Below are positions 24,690-33,097 of a stretch of 58,881 bases of DNA, one piece after another. Source of the DNA: a virus. The notes beneath the pieces were generated by a model, which did no database searches, was not told the origin of the DNA, and was given only the letters and a program-made list of their open reading frames with translations. The position numbers were made by a program, and so were the translations under genes. How positions within the stretch are numbered: the first letter of the stretch is position 1; the number at the start of each line of letters is the position of its first letter. The DNA lies in IMG/VR virus record IMGVR_UViG_3300008516_000187, positions 1 to 58,881 of that record; one strand, 5' to 3'.

Positions 24690-26936
24690 TCATGCCCAGA
24701 TTTTTCGGTAGGATTTGTGCACGAATGCGAACTGCCGTGGCCATCGAAGCATAAGCCGCTGGCGGTGGTACAGATAGTTCATCGTAACTTCGGCGGCGTT
24801 CTCGATGGGCTCGCGCTTCGCGTAGTCGCTCACGTAGCCTTCATCTTTGCTGATCGCATCGAGCTTGGTGTGCCACTGCTTCACCGCTTCGATGTTCCCG
24901 AACTGGCCCATGAGGTAGACGTTCAGGGAGTGCCCGATCTCGTGTGGGAGCACGCGCGCGATGCGCTCCGCGGGAAGGGTCTGCGAGATACGGATCTCAT
25001 TGCCGCTCCAATAGGCATAATCGTGCTCTTCGAGCGGGTTCTGCGCGCGGGGGATATCGGTCGTAATGAACGTGATCCCGACCCTGCGATCGAATATCTC
25101 CGGCGGCGTCTTGTCGATCACCATCTGGATCTCAGCGTGCACTTCGGGGTCTCCGACCCGGATGACGATGCCCTTGTCGGGCCGGCTCTCCCCGTAGCTC
25201 AGTAGGGGGGCCGCGGGCTCGCCCTTTTTCAAGCCGGAGCGGGTCTTCTGCCACCGCTCGAAGTCTCCCGCGGGCATCATGACTTCGATGCTCTTCCGCC
25301 CGGCCGCACGAGCTGCCACCACGCGATGGTTCCCGTTGGCCACGTAGGCTTTGCGCTGCCCCTTCCTGTGGCTTCGACCACTGTGCAGCGCGCGAATCGG
25401 CGGGGCTGGGGTCTTCAGCGCGGCGTACTCCGCGACCCGCTTCTTTTCGGCCTCAGAAGGCTCGTAATCCCCATCGTCGAAGTGCGTGTTCAGCTCACTC
25501 AAGGGTACGTTGACCAGCACGTGGGGCTCCGTGATCCGCGCCTCTGAGGCTTCCATGTTCTGCCCGGCTTGCTTGCCCCCGGTGTTGGCGAGCCGTTCAA
25601 TTGCGCGGGCTTCAGCGGCCGTGAGCGTGGCGTGCGCCTTGAGCGGCTTGGCGGCCTTCCATGGGATCTTGTGCTGAGCGTCGGCCCATTTCCCCCCTCT
25701 AGGCCCAATGTACGGACCCGCCTTGCGGAGATCCCATTCGAGCCAATCGCTACGCAATAGCGCCTCTGGCAGCATTTCGCCGTCTTCATCGAAGCCCCAG
25801 CCTTCGGGCACATGGATGAGATCGCAGCCGCACCACGGATGCACAGGGCCGACTGTGGCTTGCCAGTTGGCGGCCTTGCGGCCGACGTTGCTGCCGTTCT
25901 CCACTAGCTCGCTGAGCTTGAATATCCTTAGCCGGCCGTCTCGATGCTTGTGGAGCCGTAGGCAATGCGGGCACGCATCGGGGTTTGGCATCTTGGCGAC
26001 CCGGATATCGTCGGGATCGCCGTAGCGCTCCACGAGCCCGGTCACGATGCCCTCTTGCATGGCCTTGTGCTTCTCTGTGGCGGCGATGCGCTTGAAATCG
26101 CGGGACCAGTCCCCGGTCTTGTGGCCCAAGTCGCTCGCGAGTTGTTGCACGGTCTCTTGGCGCTGAATGTTCTCCGAGACTGAATCACGGATGACACCTT
26201 CGTAGCGGCGGCGCAGATTCTTGTCCGCTTCGATGGCGATGGTGCTGAAATCCCCCGCCACCTTGTTCCCGAGCCCCTTGATCTCCGTGGCGGCGGAGTG
26301 CTTGGCCCACTCGATGGCGTGCTTCTCGTTCGGGCCGTTCGGCACCTTCGGCGCGTACGTGCGCACGAACTGATCGTAGGTGATCCCGTAGGTGCGCTTC
26401 CGCTCTTCGTACGTGCGCGACGCGGAGAGCACGTGGCCGTAGCGGTAGGCGTCCTCGATGGCGTTCATCGTGGCCGGCGGGAGCACTTTATCGGTCGGAA
26501 CGAACGTGTGCTGAAGGTCTTCAGGGAGGATACCGGCGTCGATCAACCGCTGGACCTGGCCCGGTGGCAAGGTCTCCGGCCCCACGGTCCCCGCAATGAA
26601 CGCTTGGTGGTAGTCCTCGATGATCTGTTGCAGCTCGTACAGCTCGCCGGGCGTGAGCAAGGGCCGGTAGGTGTCGGCCTTAGCGATTCGCGTCCCTGTG
26701 GTCTTCTCGATGTGCTTCTTGAGCGCCTTCATCATGGCCACGAGCTGGGCGTCGTACGCCTTCTCGAAGCGCAAAACGCTCGTCACCATGGGCTTGTAGC
26801 GCTTGAATGTGCGCTTGCCGTAGCGGGGCACGGGCTCCGCCTTCACTAGAAGTCCGTTTCCGACCACCGCTTGGGCGATCTCGATAGGATCTAGGTTGGC
26901 CGGTGCTTGAACTCGTATCTTGGCTCGCGACGCCAT
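24690..26936 (-). CDS. Minor head protein fused to polyvalent domains (ParB-like, zincin)
   Basis: A 748-residue multidomain protein. Residues about 1-385 resemble SPP1 gp7/Mu gpF head morphogenesis proteins, ending with a Cys/His site (CPHCLRLHKHRDGR ... HPWCGCDLIHV). A tag KAGPYIGPRGGKWADAQHKI lies at about 405-426 (25659-25724). Residues about 470-565 look ParB/sulfiredoxin-like (VPLSELNTHFDDGDYEP ... YVANGNHRVVAARAAGRKS). The C terminus is a zincin-type metallopeptidase with HEIGH at 665-669 (RVLPHEIGHSLNVYLMG). The C-terminal modules fit the 'polyvalent protein' class described by Iyer and colleagues: proteins thought to enter the host with the DNA. It is encoded beside the portal. Confidence 0.8.
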   Translation of the reverse strand: MASRAKIRVQAPANLDPIEIAQAVVGNGLLVKAEPVPRYGKRTFKRYKPMVTSVLRFEKAYDAQLVAMMKALKKHIEKTTGTRIAKADTYRPLLTPGELYELQQIIEDYHQAFIAGTVGPETLPPGQVQRLIDAGILPEDLQHTFVPTDKVLPPATMNAIEDAYRYGHVLSASRTYEERKRTYGITYDQFVRTYAPKVPNGPNEKHAIEWAKHSAATEIKGLGNKVAGDFSTIAIEADKNLRRRYEGVIRDSVSENIQRQETVQQLASDLGHKTGDWSRDFKRIAATEKHKAMQEGIVTGLVERYGDPDDIRVAKMPNPDACPHCLRLHKHRDGRLRIFKLSELVENGSNVGRKAANWQATVGPVHPWCGCDLIHVPEGWGFDEDGEMLPEALLRSDWLEWDLRKAGPYIGPRGGKWADAQHKIPWKAAKPLKAHATLTAAEARAIERLANTGGKQAGQNMEASEARITEPHVLVNVPLSELNTHFDDGDYEPSEAEKKRVAEYAALKTPAPPIRALHSGRSHRKGQRKAYVANGNHRVVAARAAGRKSIEVMMPAGDFERWQKTRSGLKKGEPAAPLLSYGESRPDKGIVIRVGDPEVHAEIQMVIDKTPPEIFDRRVGITFITTDIPRAQNPLEEHDYAYWSGNEIRISQTLPAERIARVLPHEIGHSLNVYLMGQFGNIEAVKQWHTKLDAISKDEGYVSDYAKREPIENAAEVTMNYLYHRQRLMLRWPRQFAFVHKSYRKIWA
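25659..25724 (-). repeat. GGPYIGPRGGKWAD tag, copy 1
   Basis: A 22-codon module, here beginning KAGPYIGPRGGKWADAQH. Seven copies occur in three large virion-region proteins; this one separates the gp7-like domain from the ParB-like domain. Confidence 0.85.
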
Positions 26937-26940
26937 GGGC

Positions 26941-27696
26941 TTACGGCGTCGTGACCAGATCCCCGGCGATCATGACGCGTACCCGCGCATCGGCCGTGGC
27001 GGAAAGGTTGCTCAGAGACACGGAACTCGTGTTGATCGTCGCCAAAAAGTAGGCGAGCACGCCATCTGCGGCGGTTGCTCCCGAAGGATCGGCGGGGCGT
27101 TGGATTTTCAGTGCCGCGGTGCCCGGTGTGCCGTTGATCCCGTTGGTGATCCCGATGGAATGGCCCAAAATGGCCAGTGCGGTGCCGCTCTGAATGTCGA
27201 TCTCCGACGCGGAGCCCGTAAGCGTGCTCGTGAGCCGGAGCTGACTGGCGCTATCCGACGCGATAGGCGCCTGGCCGTTCAGTGCGAGGCACGAGTTGAT
27301 GCGGTTGATGACCTGAGCGAGCGTCTGATCGGCCGCATCGAAGCTGCAAGACACGAGCCCGCCGTTGTCGACCTCAAGATTCAGGGTCTCACCGCCGGCA
27401 AAGCCAGTCGGATAGGTGCCCGCGGCCCCGTCGACGATGGCGCCCGTGGCAGCCGCGCCGCCGAAGGTCACTTCGATCTCCAAGTTGCTTTCGATGTAGA
27501 TGAGCCGGGCTTGGGCCACGTCCCCCATGGGCACAGCGAGGTTCGTGGTGTTCGCTTCGAGCGTAATGACCTGCGAAATCGCGTGGTCGAGCGTGTCTAA
27601 CAGCGCTGTGAAGCTCCGCTCAAAGAGGCAATCGTCGAGCGAGTTATCTTGACCCACTTCGAGCGAAAGCACCGTGTTCGTCCGTACCCCCATCAT
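26941..27696 (-). CDS. Hypothetical structural protein
   Basis: A 251-residue beta-rich protein, Ala/Thr/Ser-rich with few Lys residues. FDAADQTLAQVINRINSCLA followed by alternating strands recalls flagellin-hook-like folds seen in some phage surface proteins, but this is a weak resemblance. It is coupled to the portal gene by a 4-base overlap (ATGA) and is followed 4 bases later by the minor head gene. A head-surface or portal-accessory role is inferred. Confidence 0.6.
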   Translation of the reverse strand: MMGVRTNTVLSLEVGQDNSLDDCLFERSFTALLDTLDHAISQVITLEANTTNLAVPMGDVAQARLIYIESNLEIEVTFGGAAATGAIVDGAAGTYPTGFAGGETLNLEVDNGGLVSCSFDAADQTLAQVINRINSCLALNGQAPIASDSASQLRLTSTLTGSASEIDIQSGTALAILGHSIGITNGINGTPGTAALKIQRPADPSGATAADGVLAYFLATINTSSVSLSNLSATADARVRVMIAGDLVTTP

Positions 27697-29468
27697 TCCC
27701 CCACAATCTCTACATCGATGATCTGGCGGTCATTGTGCACCCTTTGGCTCTTCCGCAACACTTCGACCGTCCGTATCGCGTCCATGGAAGCCGCTAGGGC
27801 CTCTTTCTGGCCGCTCTGCCCGCCTTTGACGCCTGAAGGTAGGTCTTTGCCCGAAGCCTTCTCGCCGGGCTTGTCCTTGGCTTCTGAGCCCTCTTTCTTC
27901 TTGTCGTCGTCGCTGGGCTCGTTGTCCTCGCCCGAAGCGGTCTTGAACCAGTCGGGCATGTCGTCGCCGCCCTCTTCGCCGAAGCCCTCTTCGCCGCCCT
28001 CATCCGCGCCGGTCTTGCTTTGGAACCACTGAAAGAACACCGGGTCGAGAATGATCTCGCCGAGCCCATCGGGCAGCGGGTCTTCATCCATTTCGGCGCG
28101 GATCTCGTCCACGGTCTTGACCTTGGTGACCTCAGTCATGCGGGCCTCGCGCTCTTTGTCTTCAGCCTTGGCGTCGAAGCCCGTGAACGCGAACTCGAAG
28201 TCGGGCTCTAGCTCCCAAATGATGTGCTCGTTGATCGTGTCTTCGATGTGCTCGATGAGCGGGCGGAGCCCCTTATCCTTCGACTCTTGCACTTCGTGCT
28301 GATTCGGGCGGCCCTCGAAGAGCGTGGAGCCCCCGCCACCCGAGCCGTAGATGAATCCGATCTCTACCGGGTCGATCCCGTAGACCGAACAGATGCTCTT
28401 GGTTAGGAAGTCGAGCCATTGGCCGAACTCCATTTCCCGGTTCGTCGAATGGAGCGAGACCCACTGAAGGTCTTCCGCATTCAGGATCGGGGTCTTCCAC
28501 GAGTTTTGCACCCCCGTGACCATCGAGTACCACATGCGCCGGAACGCACGGAGCTGCCGGTCTGGGATGGCGCCTTTGACGTTGATCACGCCCTTGATCG
28601 CGGAGCCCTGCGAGAAGAACTTCGTATTGTATTCGAAGCCGTAGAGCCAGCTCGTGATCATGCGGATGAGCTGTTCGATGGGCGAGAAGCCAAAGCCGTT
28701 CACGCGTAGGTCGGAGCGCGGATTCATGACGCTCCACGCCAGATCGTCGGGTCCGAATTCGGCGATCACTGAATCTTCGTATACCTGAACGTATGCGACG
28801 CGGTTGCGGCGCTCTTCGGGGTCCATGTGCTCCACGTCCGCGACGGCGGGGCGAATGGTCTCCGTGGGCAGTGCGATGAAGCGGCTGATCCGGCCTTTGC
28901 GGTCGCGGATCTTCTCGATGCAGATTTGATCGTAGGTGAGGCAGTCTCGCACGATTTTCTTTAGGAAACCGCGGAACGAGTCGCGGTCGTAGGGCTTCTC
29001 GTTGGGCAGCATGTACCCGGTCGATTCGAGCATGCGCTCTAGCTCAGTTGCCTTTGATTGCTGCGCTTTCGTCATGACCTTGTTTTTGTCGCGACGGTCC
29101 CGAAGGATAATGCGGTAGCCCCGGTCGTAGTTGCCTTGCTGCGGGACGGCGAACTGGCTGAGCTGGTTCACGCGGGTCTGGATAATGGCCGCGATCACCG
29201 TGTTCGATATGCTCATCTGGCGGAGCGTATCGTACGTGAGAATGCTGGGGCGCTGCCGCCAGCCACCCCAATCCATGACGCTGTAGGGATCATGAAAGAG
29301 ACCACGGGGCTTCTCTTCGGTGGGCTGCGCGAGCCCGCCCTTCATGAGCGCATCCTGCATGTCATCGAACGGCACGTCATCGCCTAGCTCATCGGCCTTG
29401 CGCAATGACTGCATGGCGCCGTCAAGAGCGCCTGTGCCAGCCGTTCGGATATCGTCTAAGAGCCCCAT
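27693..29468 (-). CDS. Portal protein
   Basis: A 591-residue protein matching the HK97/SPP1-type portal pattern: SISNTVIAAIIQTRVNQLSQ, then RDSFRGFLKKIVRDCLTYDQ, PTETIRP, and WGLD-equivalent ILTKSICSVYGIDPVEIGF-like segment (DFLTKSICSVYGIDPVEIG). The portal forms the dodecameric DNA channel at one capsid vertex. The C-terminal ~120 residues are acidic and disordered and end with SMDAIRTVEVLRKSQ, which resembles the helix (MDAIxxLxxLxK) preceding several GGPYIGPRGGKWAD tags in the neighbouring large proteins. It shares a base (TAATG) with the upstream stop. Confidence 0.88.
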   Translation of the reverse strand: MGLLDDIRTAGTGALDGAMQSLRKADELGDDVPFDDMQDALMKGGLAQPTEEKPRGLFHDPYSVMDWGGWRQRPSILTYDTLRQMSISNTVIAAIIQTRVNQLSQFAVPQQGNYDRGYRIILRDRRDKNKVMTKAQQSKATELERMLESTGYMLPNEKPYDRDSFRGFLKKIVRDCLTYDQICIEKIRDRKGRISRFIALPTETIRPAVADVEHMDPEERRNRVAYVQVYEDSVIAEFGPDDLAWSVMNPRSDLRVNGFGFSPIEQLIRMITSWLYGFEYNTKFFSQGSAIKGVINVKGAIPDRQLRAFRRMWYSMVTGVQNSWKTPILNAEDLQWVSLHSTNREMEFGQWLDFLTKSICSVYGIDPVEIGFIYGSGGGGSTLFEGRPNQHEVQESKDKGLRPLIEHIEDTINEHIIWELEPDFEFAFTGFDAKAEDKEREARMTEVTKVKTVDEIRAEMDEDPLPDGLGEIILDPVFFQWFQSKTGADEGGEEGFGEEGGDDMPDWFKTASGEDNEPSDDDKKKEGSEAKDKPGEKASGKDLPSGVKGGQSGQKEALAASMDAIRTVEVLRKSQRVHNDRQIIDVEIVGE

Positions 29469-32400
29469 TAGTTACACGTGCACTTGCCCATCGGGAGCAG
29501 AAGATTCTGCATCTTGGTGAGATCCCCGTATCCGTGAAGCGGACAATCCCCGTCACCCTTTACCACGAACTCTGACTCTTCGGCGGTAAATGCGCGCGCC
29601 CTCTGAGCATCCTGCGACTTGCGTAGCGCGATGGCCGGATCTTCGGTGTCATCGATGAACGAGGCTTGCTTGTGGTGGTCTGTCATCTGCGGCGAGGGAC
29701 GCACAGCCGGGTCTTCCTGAAGCCACGGTGACGCGCCGGAGCGCACGAGCGGTTGCTCCCCCGTCCAGCCATTGCCTTCTGAGTTGTCGAAGCCGCTCAC
29801 ATCGGGCTGAATGAGCCCGGAGTTACGGAGGATCGCGGCGATGCTGACGCTCGTCGCATCCTTGCCGGCGGCCAACAGATCGGGATTGGTGCGCATGTAC
29901 ACCACAAGCTCGTTCATGACCCGCTGGGCATAGAATTCGAGCTGATCGGTGTAGCCGGCGGGCTTGTTCGCCATGTGCTCGCATTCGAGCTTTTCGTGCT
30001 CGTAGGCTTGCTCGACAAACGCGGCGAGGTACTGAGGCAAGAGATTGTCGGCGAGCTTGCGGCCCTTGGCGTCGCCTTCGAAGGCGTAGAGCCCTTTCTT
30101 GAGCGTGGGCTCGAAGTGGCTTTTGCGCGTGTTGCAGCGGCCGATGAGCTGTTGGATCACGTCATCCTGAATGCCTACGGCCTTCATTTTGCCGATCAGC
30201 TCTTGGGACACGTCCCCGCCCTTCATCTTCGCGATCAGCTCTTGAATCACGTCCCCTTTGTTCTTCCCCATGAATGCGCTCTCTTTCTCTGGCCACCGCG
30301 CCCCCGCGTACTTGGCGGTCATCTTGCCCGACCCGTAGTCCATATCGTAGTACCGAGCTTTGTTCAGCTCTTCCAAGCCTTCGATGGCATCGCCGCTCTT
30401 CTTGACGGCCACGGCCGCGAGTAGCTTCTCCACTAGCTCGCCGCCTGCGTCGTCGTACATGTAGTGGCTGCGGCCCGACTGGCCCTCGAATTCAGGACCA
30501 CCCCGAGCGAAATCGATGCGCCCTTCTGGGCCTTTCAGGTAGAACTCCCCGAAGCCCATATGCTCCATGCTGAAGCCGGGCAGCGCGTGATTGGCCCTAG
30601 TCATGAATCCGGTATCGGCGATGTGCTTGCCATCGGCGGTCATCCGGTGGCCTTCGACCCTGCCCGGCTTGACTTGCCGGCCTGCCTCGCGCGCCTTGTC
30701 GGCTGCGGCTTCTGCCGCGCGATTGTCTGCGGCGCGCTTGTCCGCGGCCTTCTTTGTCGCCTCTTTGGCGAGCCCGCTGAGCTTTTCGTAGCGATGATCT
30801 GCCGCACGCTTGGGGCCACGCTCACGCGCGTCATCGGTCAGTATTGAGCTGACTGAGCGCGCGAAGTCGGCTGCCTTTGCGTACTTTTTCGCAGCTTCCT
30901 CGTAGTTGCCGGCCTCATCGAGATCAACTGCTTCTTGCGCGATTTTAGCGCCCCCTTCGATCTTCGTTTTGGTAATGGCCATGCGCGCCAAATGCGATTC
31001 TTCGTAGCGCTTTTCCGCCTTGGCTTGGCTCTTCTCGCGCTCTTTCTGCTCTTGCTGCGTACCCCATTCGCTCATGGCGTCGCGAATCGACGCAAAGGCT
31101 TTCGCGTGCGAAGCATTCTTGGCCGTGTCGGGCGTCTCGCCGAGCTTCAGATCGGACAAGGCTTTGCCCGCCTTCGTGTCCAGAAGTGCGGCGAGTGATC
31201 GCCCTTCGGCTTGCGTCCTAACGCCCTTGACGCTCAGGCCCGATGGCACGTGGGTAACCGTGTACTTTCGGTCTTTACCGATGTACCCGCCAGCCTGCGT
31301 CTTGTGCGTGGCCCATAAGCCGTGAACCACGGCCTCGACTTCGCCGGAACCGTGCTTTTCAGCGCCGGGCTTTACGGAGAGCTGGATCGTCTTTTTGACG
31401 CCCTTGCTCTTGCTCTTGGCCTTGGCGCGCTTCTTTCGGGGCTTCTTATCCCGGTCGTCCCACGAAACCGTGTGCTTGGCATCCGCCCATTTGCCACCGC
31501 GTGGTCCAATGTACGGACCGCCCTTAGCTAGTGATCCCATGGCCTCTTTCGAGAGTGCGAGCCGTTGCTGGCCCGACTCTTTCTCTTGCTTGGTGCTGTA
31601 GAACAGCTTGTGAATGCGGTTGCGGAATGCAGTCTCCGCAATCGCGATCGTCTTCTCACGGTCGGCCCCCGCATCGAGCCGACGCTTGAGATCCGCCTGA
31701 ATGGTCGTCTTGATCTTCTGCCCTTCGGGCGTGGCGACCACCGTGTTGAACTCTTTGACCGGCATATCGGCGCCGCCTTGAGCGGTCTCGCGAGCCTTCT
31801 CAGTCGCGGTCCACCCTTCGGAGCCCGGTAGATCCTCGCCGAACCGTTCTTTGTAGTTGCTAAGTAGTTCGCGCATGTCGCGCTCGTAGCCGCGGCGAAT
31901 AGCGCCGCCCGTAGGACCGCCACGGGACGAGTCTTTGATCCTGCGCTCGTAGTGTTCGAACTGATCTTTCGCGTACTTGGTGGCGCTCTTCTTTTGCTGC
32001 TTCACCTTCTTGGAAGGGTCTTGACCGTGCTCGCGGAGCTTGCGGGCCGTGACTTCCAAGTTGTCGCGAAGGCGCGTGGCGTTGGCCACGTCCGTGCCTG
32101 ATACGCGGCGAGCCTCATCCTTGGGCTGCTTGCCGTACTGGCGCTGGCTCATGTTCCGGTTGTGGACGCGAGCGGCCTTGAGGTGCCGTGTGATCGTCGA
32201 CGCCAGCCGCTTACGGTCTGCGCCGGTCATCTTGGGCGCGTCGTTCATGGCCGCACGGAGCACTTCGACGTACCCGGATGGGGTCTTGTCTTTGGTCTTG
32301 TTGCGCGGGTCGTGAAGCGCGCTCATCGCCGTGGTGATCGCACTCGCGTGCTTGGCCGCCAGCTCCCCGCTCTCTTTGCGGTTGACCTTGGCGCCCTTCT

Positions 32401-33097
32401 TTTTCTTCGCGTCGTCAGACCACGCAATGGTGTGCTTGGCGTCTGCCCACTTCCCCCCGCGCGGCCCGATGTAAGGGCCGCCTTTGCTGAGTGCTTCGAG
32501 ACTTGAGATAGCGTCCATGCTCTTCTTTTTTTGTTCGTAGTGCCGCTTACGTGCGTTGTTATGCAAGGAATGCTCTGCCCCGCGCCCTCGAAAGGCCGTC
32601 CAGCGTTCGGGATCTTTCTGAATCATCTTCTCAATGTCAGCATCGCTCAGCGGGTTTTCCGAGCGCTGCATTTCACGGAAAGCCTCACGCTGCTCACGCA
32701 CTTTCTTTTCGTCAGCTTCAGCTTGCGCGCGGGGCTTGACCATTTTGACACTGAACGCCGGAATGCCGTCTTGTTCCTGCATTTTGAAGCTCGTGGTCAC
32801 TTGATCTTTACGACGCACACGACTGATCCGTGTTTTGATGCGCGAGCGAAGCTGCACTTCGGTCATGTCACCGGGTACGCCCCCATTGCTTTCGATGTGC
32901 TCTTTGACCGCTTCGTAGATGGCTTGATCAGCGTCCACACGCGTAGGTAAGACTTTGGCGCGCTTTTTGGAAGCGCGTTTCGCGCCGCTCTCTTTCCACG
33001 CAATCGTGTGCTTCGCATCTGCCCATTTACCGCCCTTCGGTCCGATGTAGGGACCGCCCTTGATCATGCGGACTAGCCCCTCGATTGCATCCATCAT
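29468..33097 (-). CDS. Giant tag-repeat virion protein (1209 residues)
   Basis: A very basic, mostly helical protein with three near-identical tags: residues 13-34, 205-226 and about 525-546, each KGGPYIGPRGGKWADAKHT-like, each preceded by a short helix such as MDAISSLEALS. Helical Lys/Arg/Ala-rich segments lie between them. Residues about 948-988 are three short repeats of the form GDVxQELIxKMK. The C terminus holds CPLHGYGD ... GKCTC, a possible zinc site. No enzymatic motif is recognised, so this may be a structural carrier among the polyvalent proteins. It overlaps the Zeta-toxin gene by four bases and the portal start by one. Confidence 0.75.
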   Translation of the reverse strand: MMDAIEGLVRMIKGGPYIGPKGGKWADAKHTIAWKESGAKRASKKRAKVLPTRVDADQAIYEAVKEHIESNGGVPGDMTEVQLRSRIKTRISRVRRKDQVTTSFKMQEQDGIPAFSVKMVKPRAQAEADEKKVREQREAFREMQRSENPLSDADIEKMIQKDPERWTAFRGRGAEHSLHNNARKRHYEQKKKSMDAISSLEALSKGGPYIGPRGGKWADAKHTIAWSDDAKKKKGAKVNRKESGELAAKHASAITTAMSALHDPRNKTKDKTPSGYVEVLRAAMNDAPKMTGADRKRLASTITRHLKAARVHNRNMSQRQYGKQPKDEARRVSGTDVANATRLRDNLEVTARKLREHGQDPSKKVKQQKKSATKYAKDQFEHYERRIKDSSRGGPTGGAIRRGYERDMRELLSNYKERFGEDLPGSEGWTATEKARETAQGGADMPVKEFNTVVATPEGQKIKTTIQADLKRRLDAGADREKTIAIAETAFRNRIHKLFYSTKQEKESGQQRLALSKEAMGSLAKGGPYIGPRGGKWADAKHTVSWDDRDKKPRKKRAKAKSKSKGVKKTIQLSVKPGAEKHGSGEVEAVVHGLWATHKTQAGGYIGKDRKYTVTHVPSGLSVKGVRTQAEGRSLAALLDTKAGKALSDLKLGETPDTAKNASHAKAFASIRDAMSEWGTQQEQKEREKSQAKAEKRYEESHLARMAITKTKIEGGAKIAQEAVDLDEAGNYEEAAKKYAKAADFARSVSSILTDDARERGPKRAADHRYEKLSGLAKEATKKAADKRAADNRAAEAAADKAREAGRQVKPGRVEGHRMTADGKHIADTGFMTRANHALPGFSMEHMGFGEFYLKGPEGRIDFARGGPEFEGQSGRSHYMYDDAGGELVEKLLAAVAVKKSGDAIEGLEELNKARYYDMDYGSGKMTAKYAGARWPEKESAFMGKNKGDVIQELIAKMKGGDVSQELIGKMKAVGIQDDVIQQLIGRCNTRKSHFEPTLKKGLYAFEGDAKGRKLADNLLPQYLAAFVEQAYEHEKLECEHMANKPAGYTDQLEFYAQRVMNELVVYMRTNPDLLAAGKDATSVSIAAILRNSGLIQPDVSGFDNSEGNGWTGEQPLVRSGASPWLQEDPAVRPSPQMTDHHKQASFIDDTEDPAIALRKSQDAQRARAFTAEESEFVVKGDGDCPLHGYGDLTKMQNLLLPMGKCTCN
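30134..30256 (-). repeat. Triple GDVxQELIxKMK repeat
   Basis: Three consecutive 12-14-residue units (GDVIQELIAKMKG, GDVSQELIGKMKA, DDVIQQLIGRC) within the 1209-residue protein. They resemble SHOCT-type oligomerisation helices. Confidence 0.7.
31460..31525 (-). repeat. GGPYIGPRGGKWAD tag, copy 2
   Basis: 22 codons, begins KGGPYIGPRGGKWADAKHTV; preceded by KEAMGSLA and followed by a Lys-rich linker. Confidence 0.85.
32420..32485 (-). repeat. GGPYIGPRGGKWAD tag, copy 3
   Basis: 22 codons, residues 205-226 of the 1209-residue protein; preceded by SMDAISSLEALS and followed by a Lys-rich linker. Confidence 0.85.
32996..33061 (-). repeat. GGPYIGPKGGKWAD tag, copy 4
   Basis: 22 codons, residues 13-34 of the 1209-residue protein, right after the N-terminal helix MMDAIEGLVRMI. 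Confidence 0.85.
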
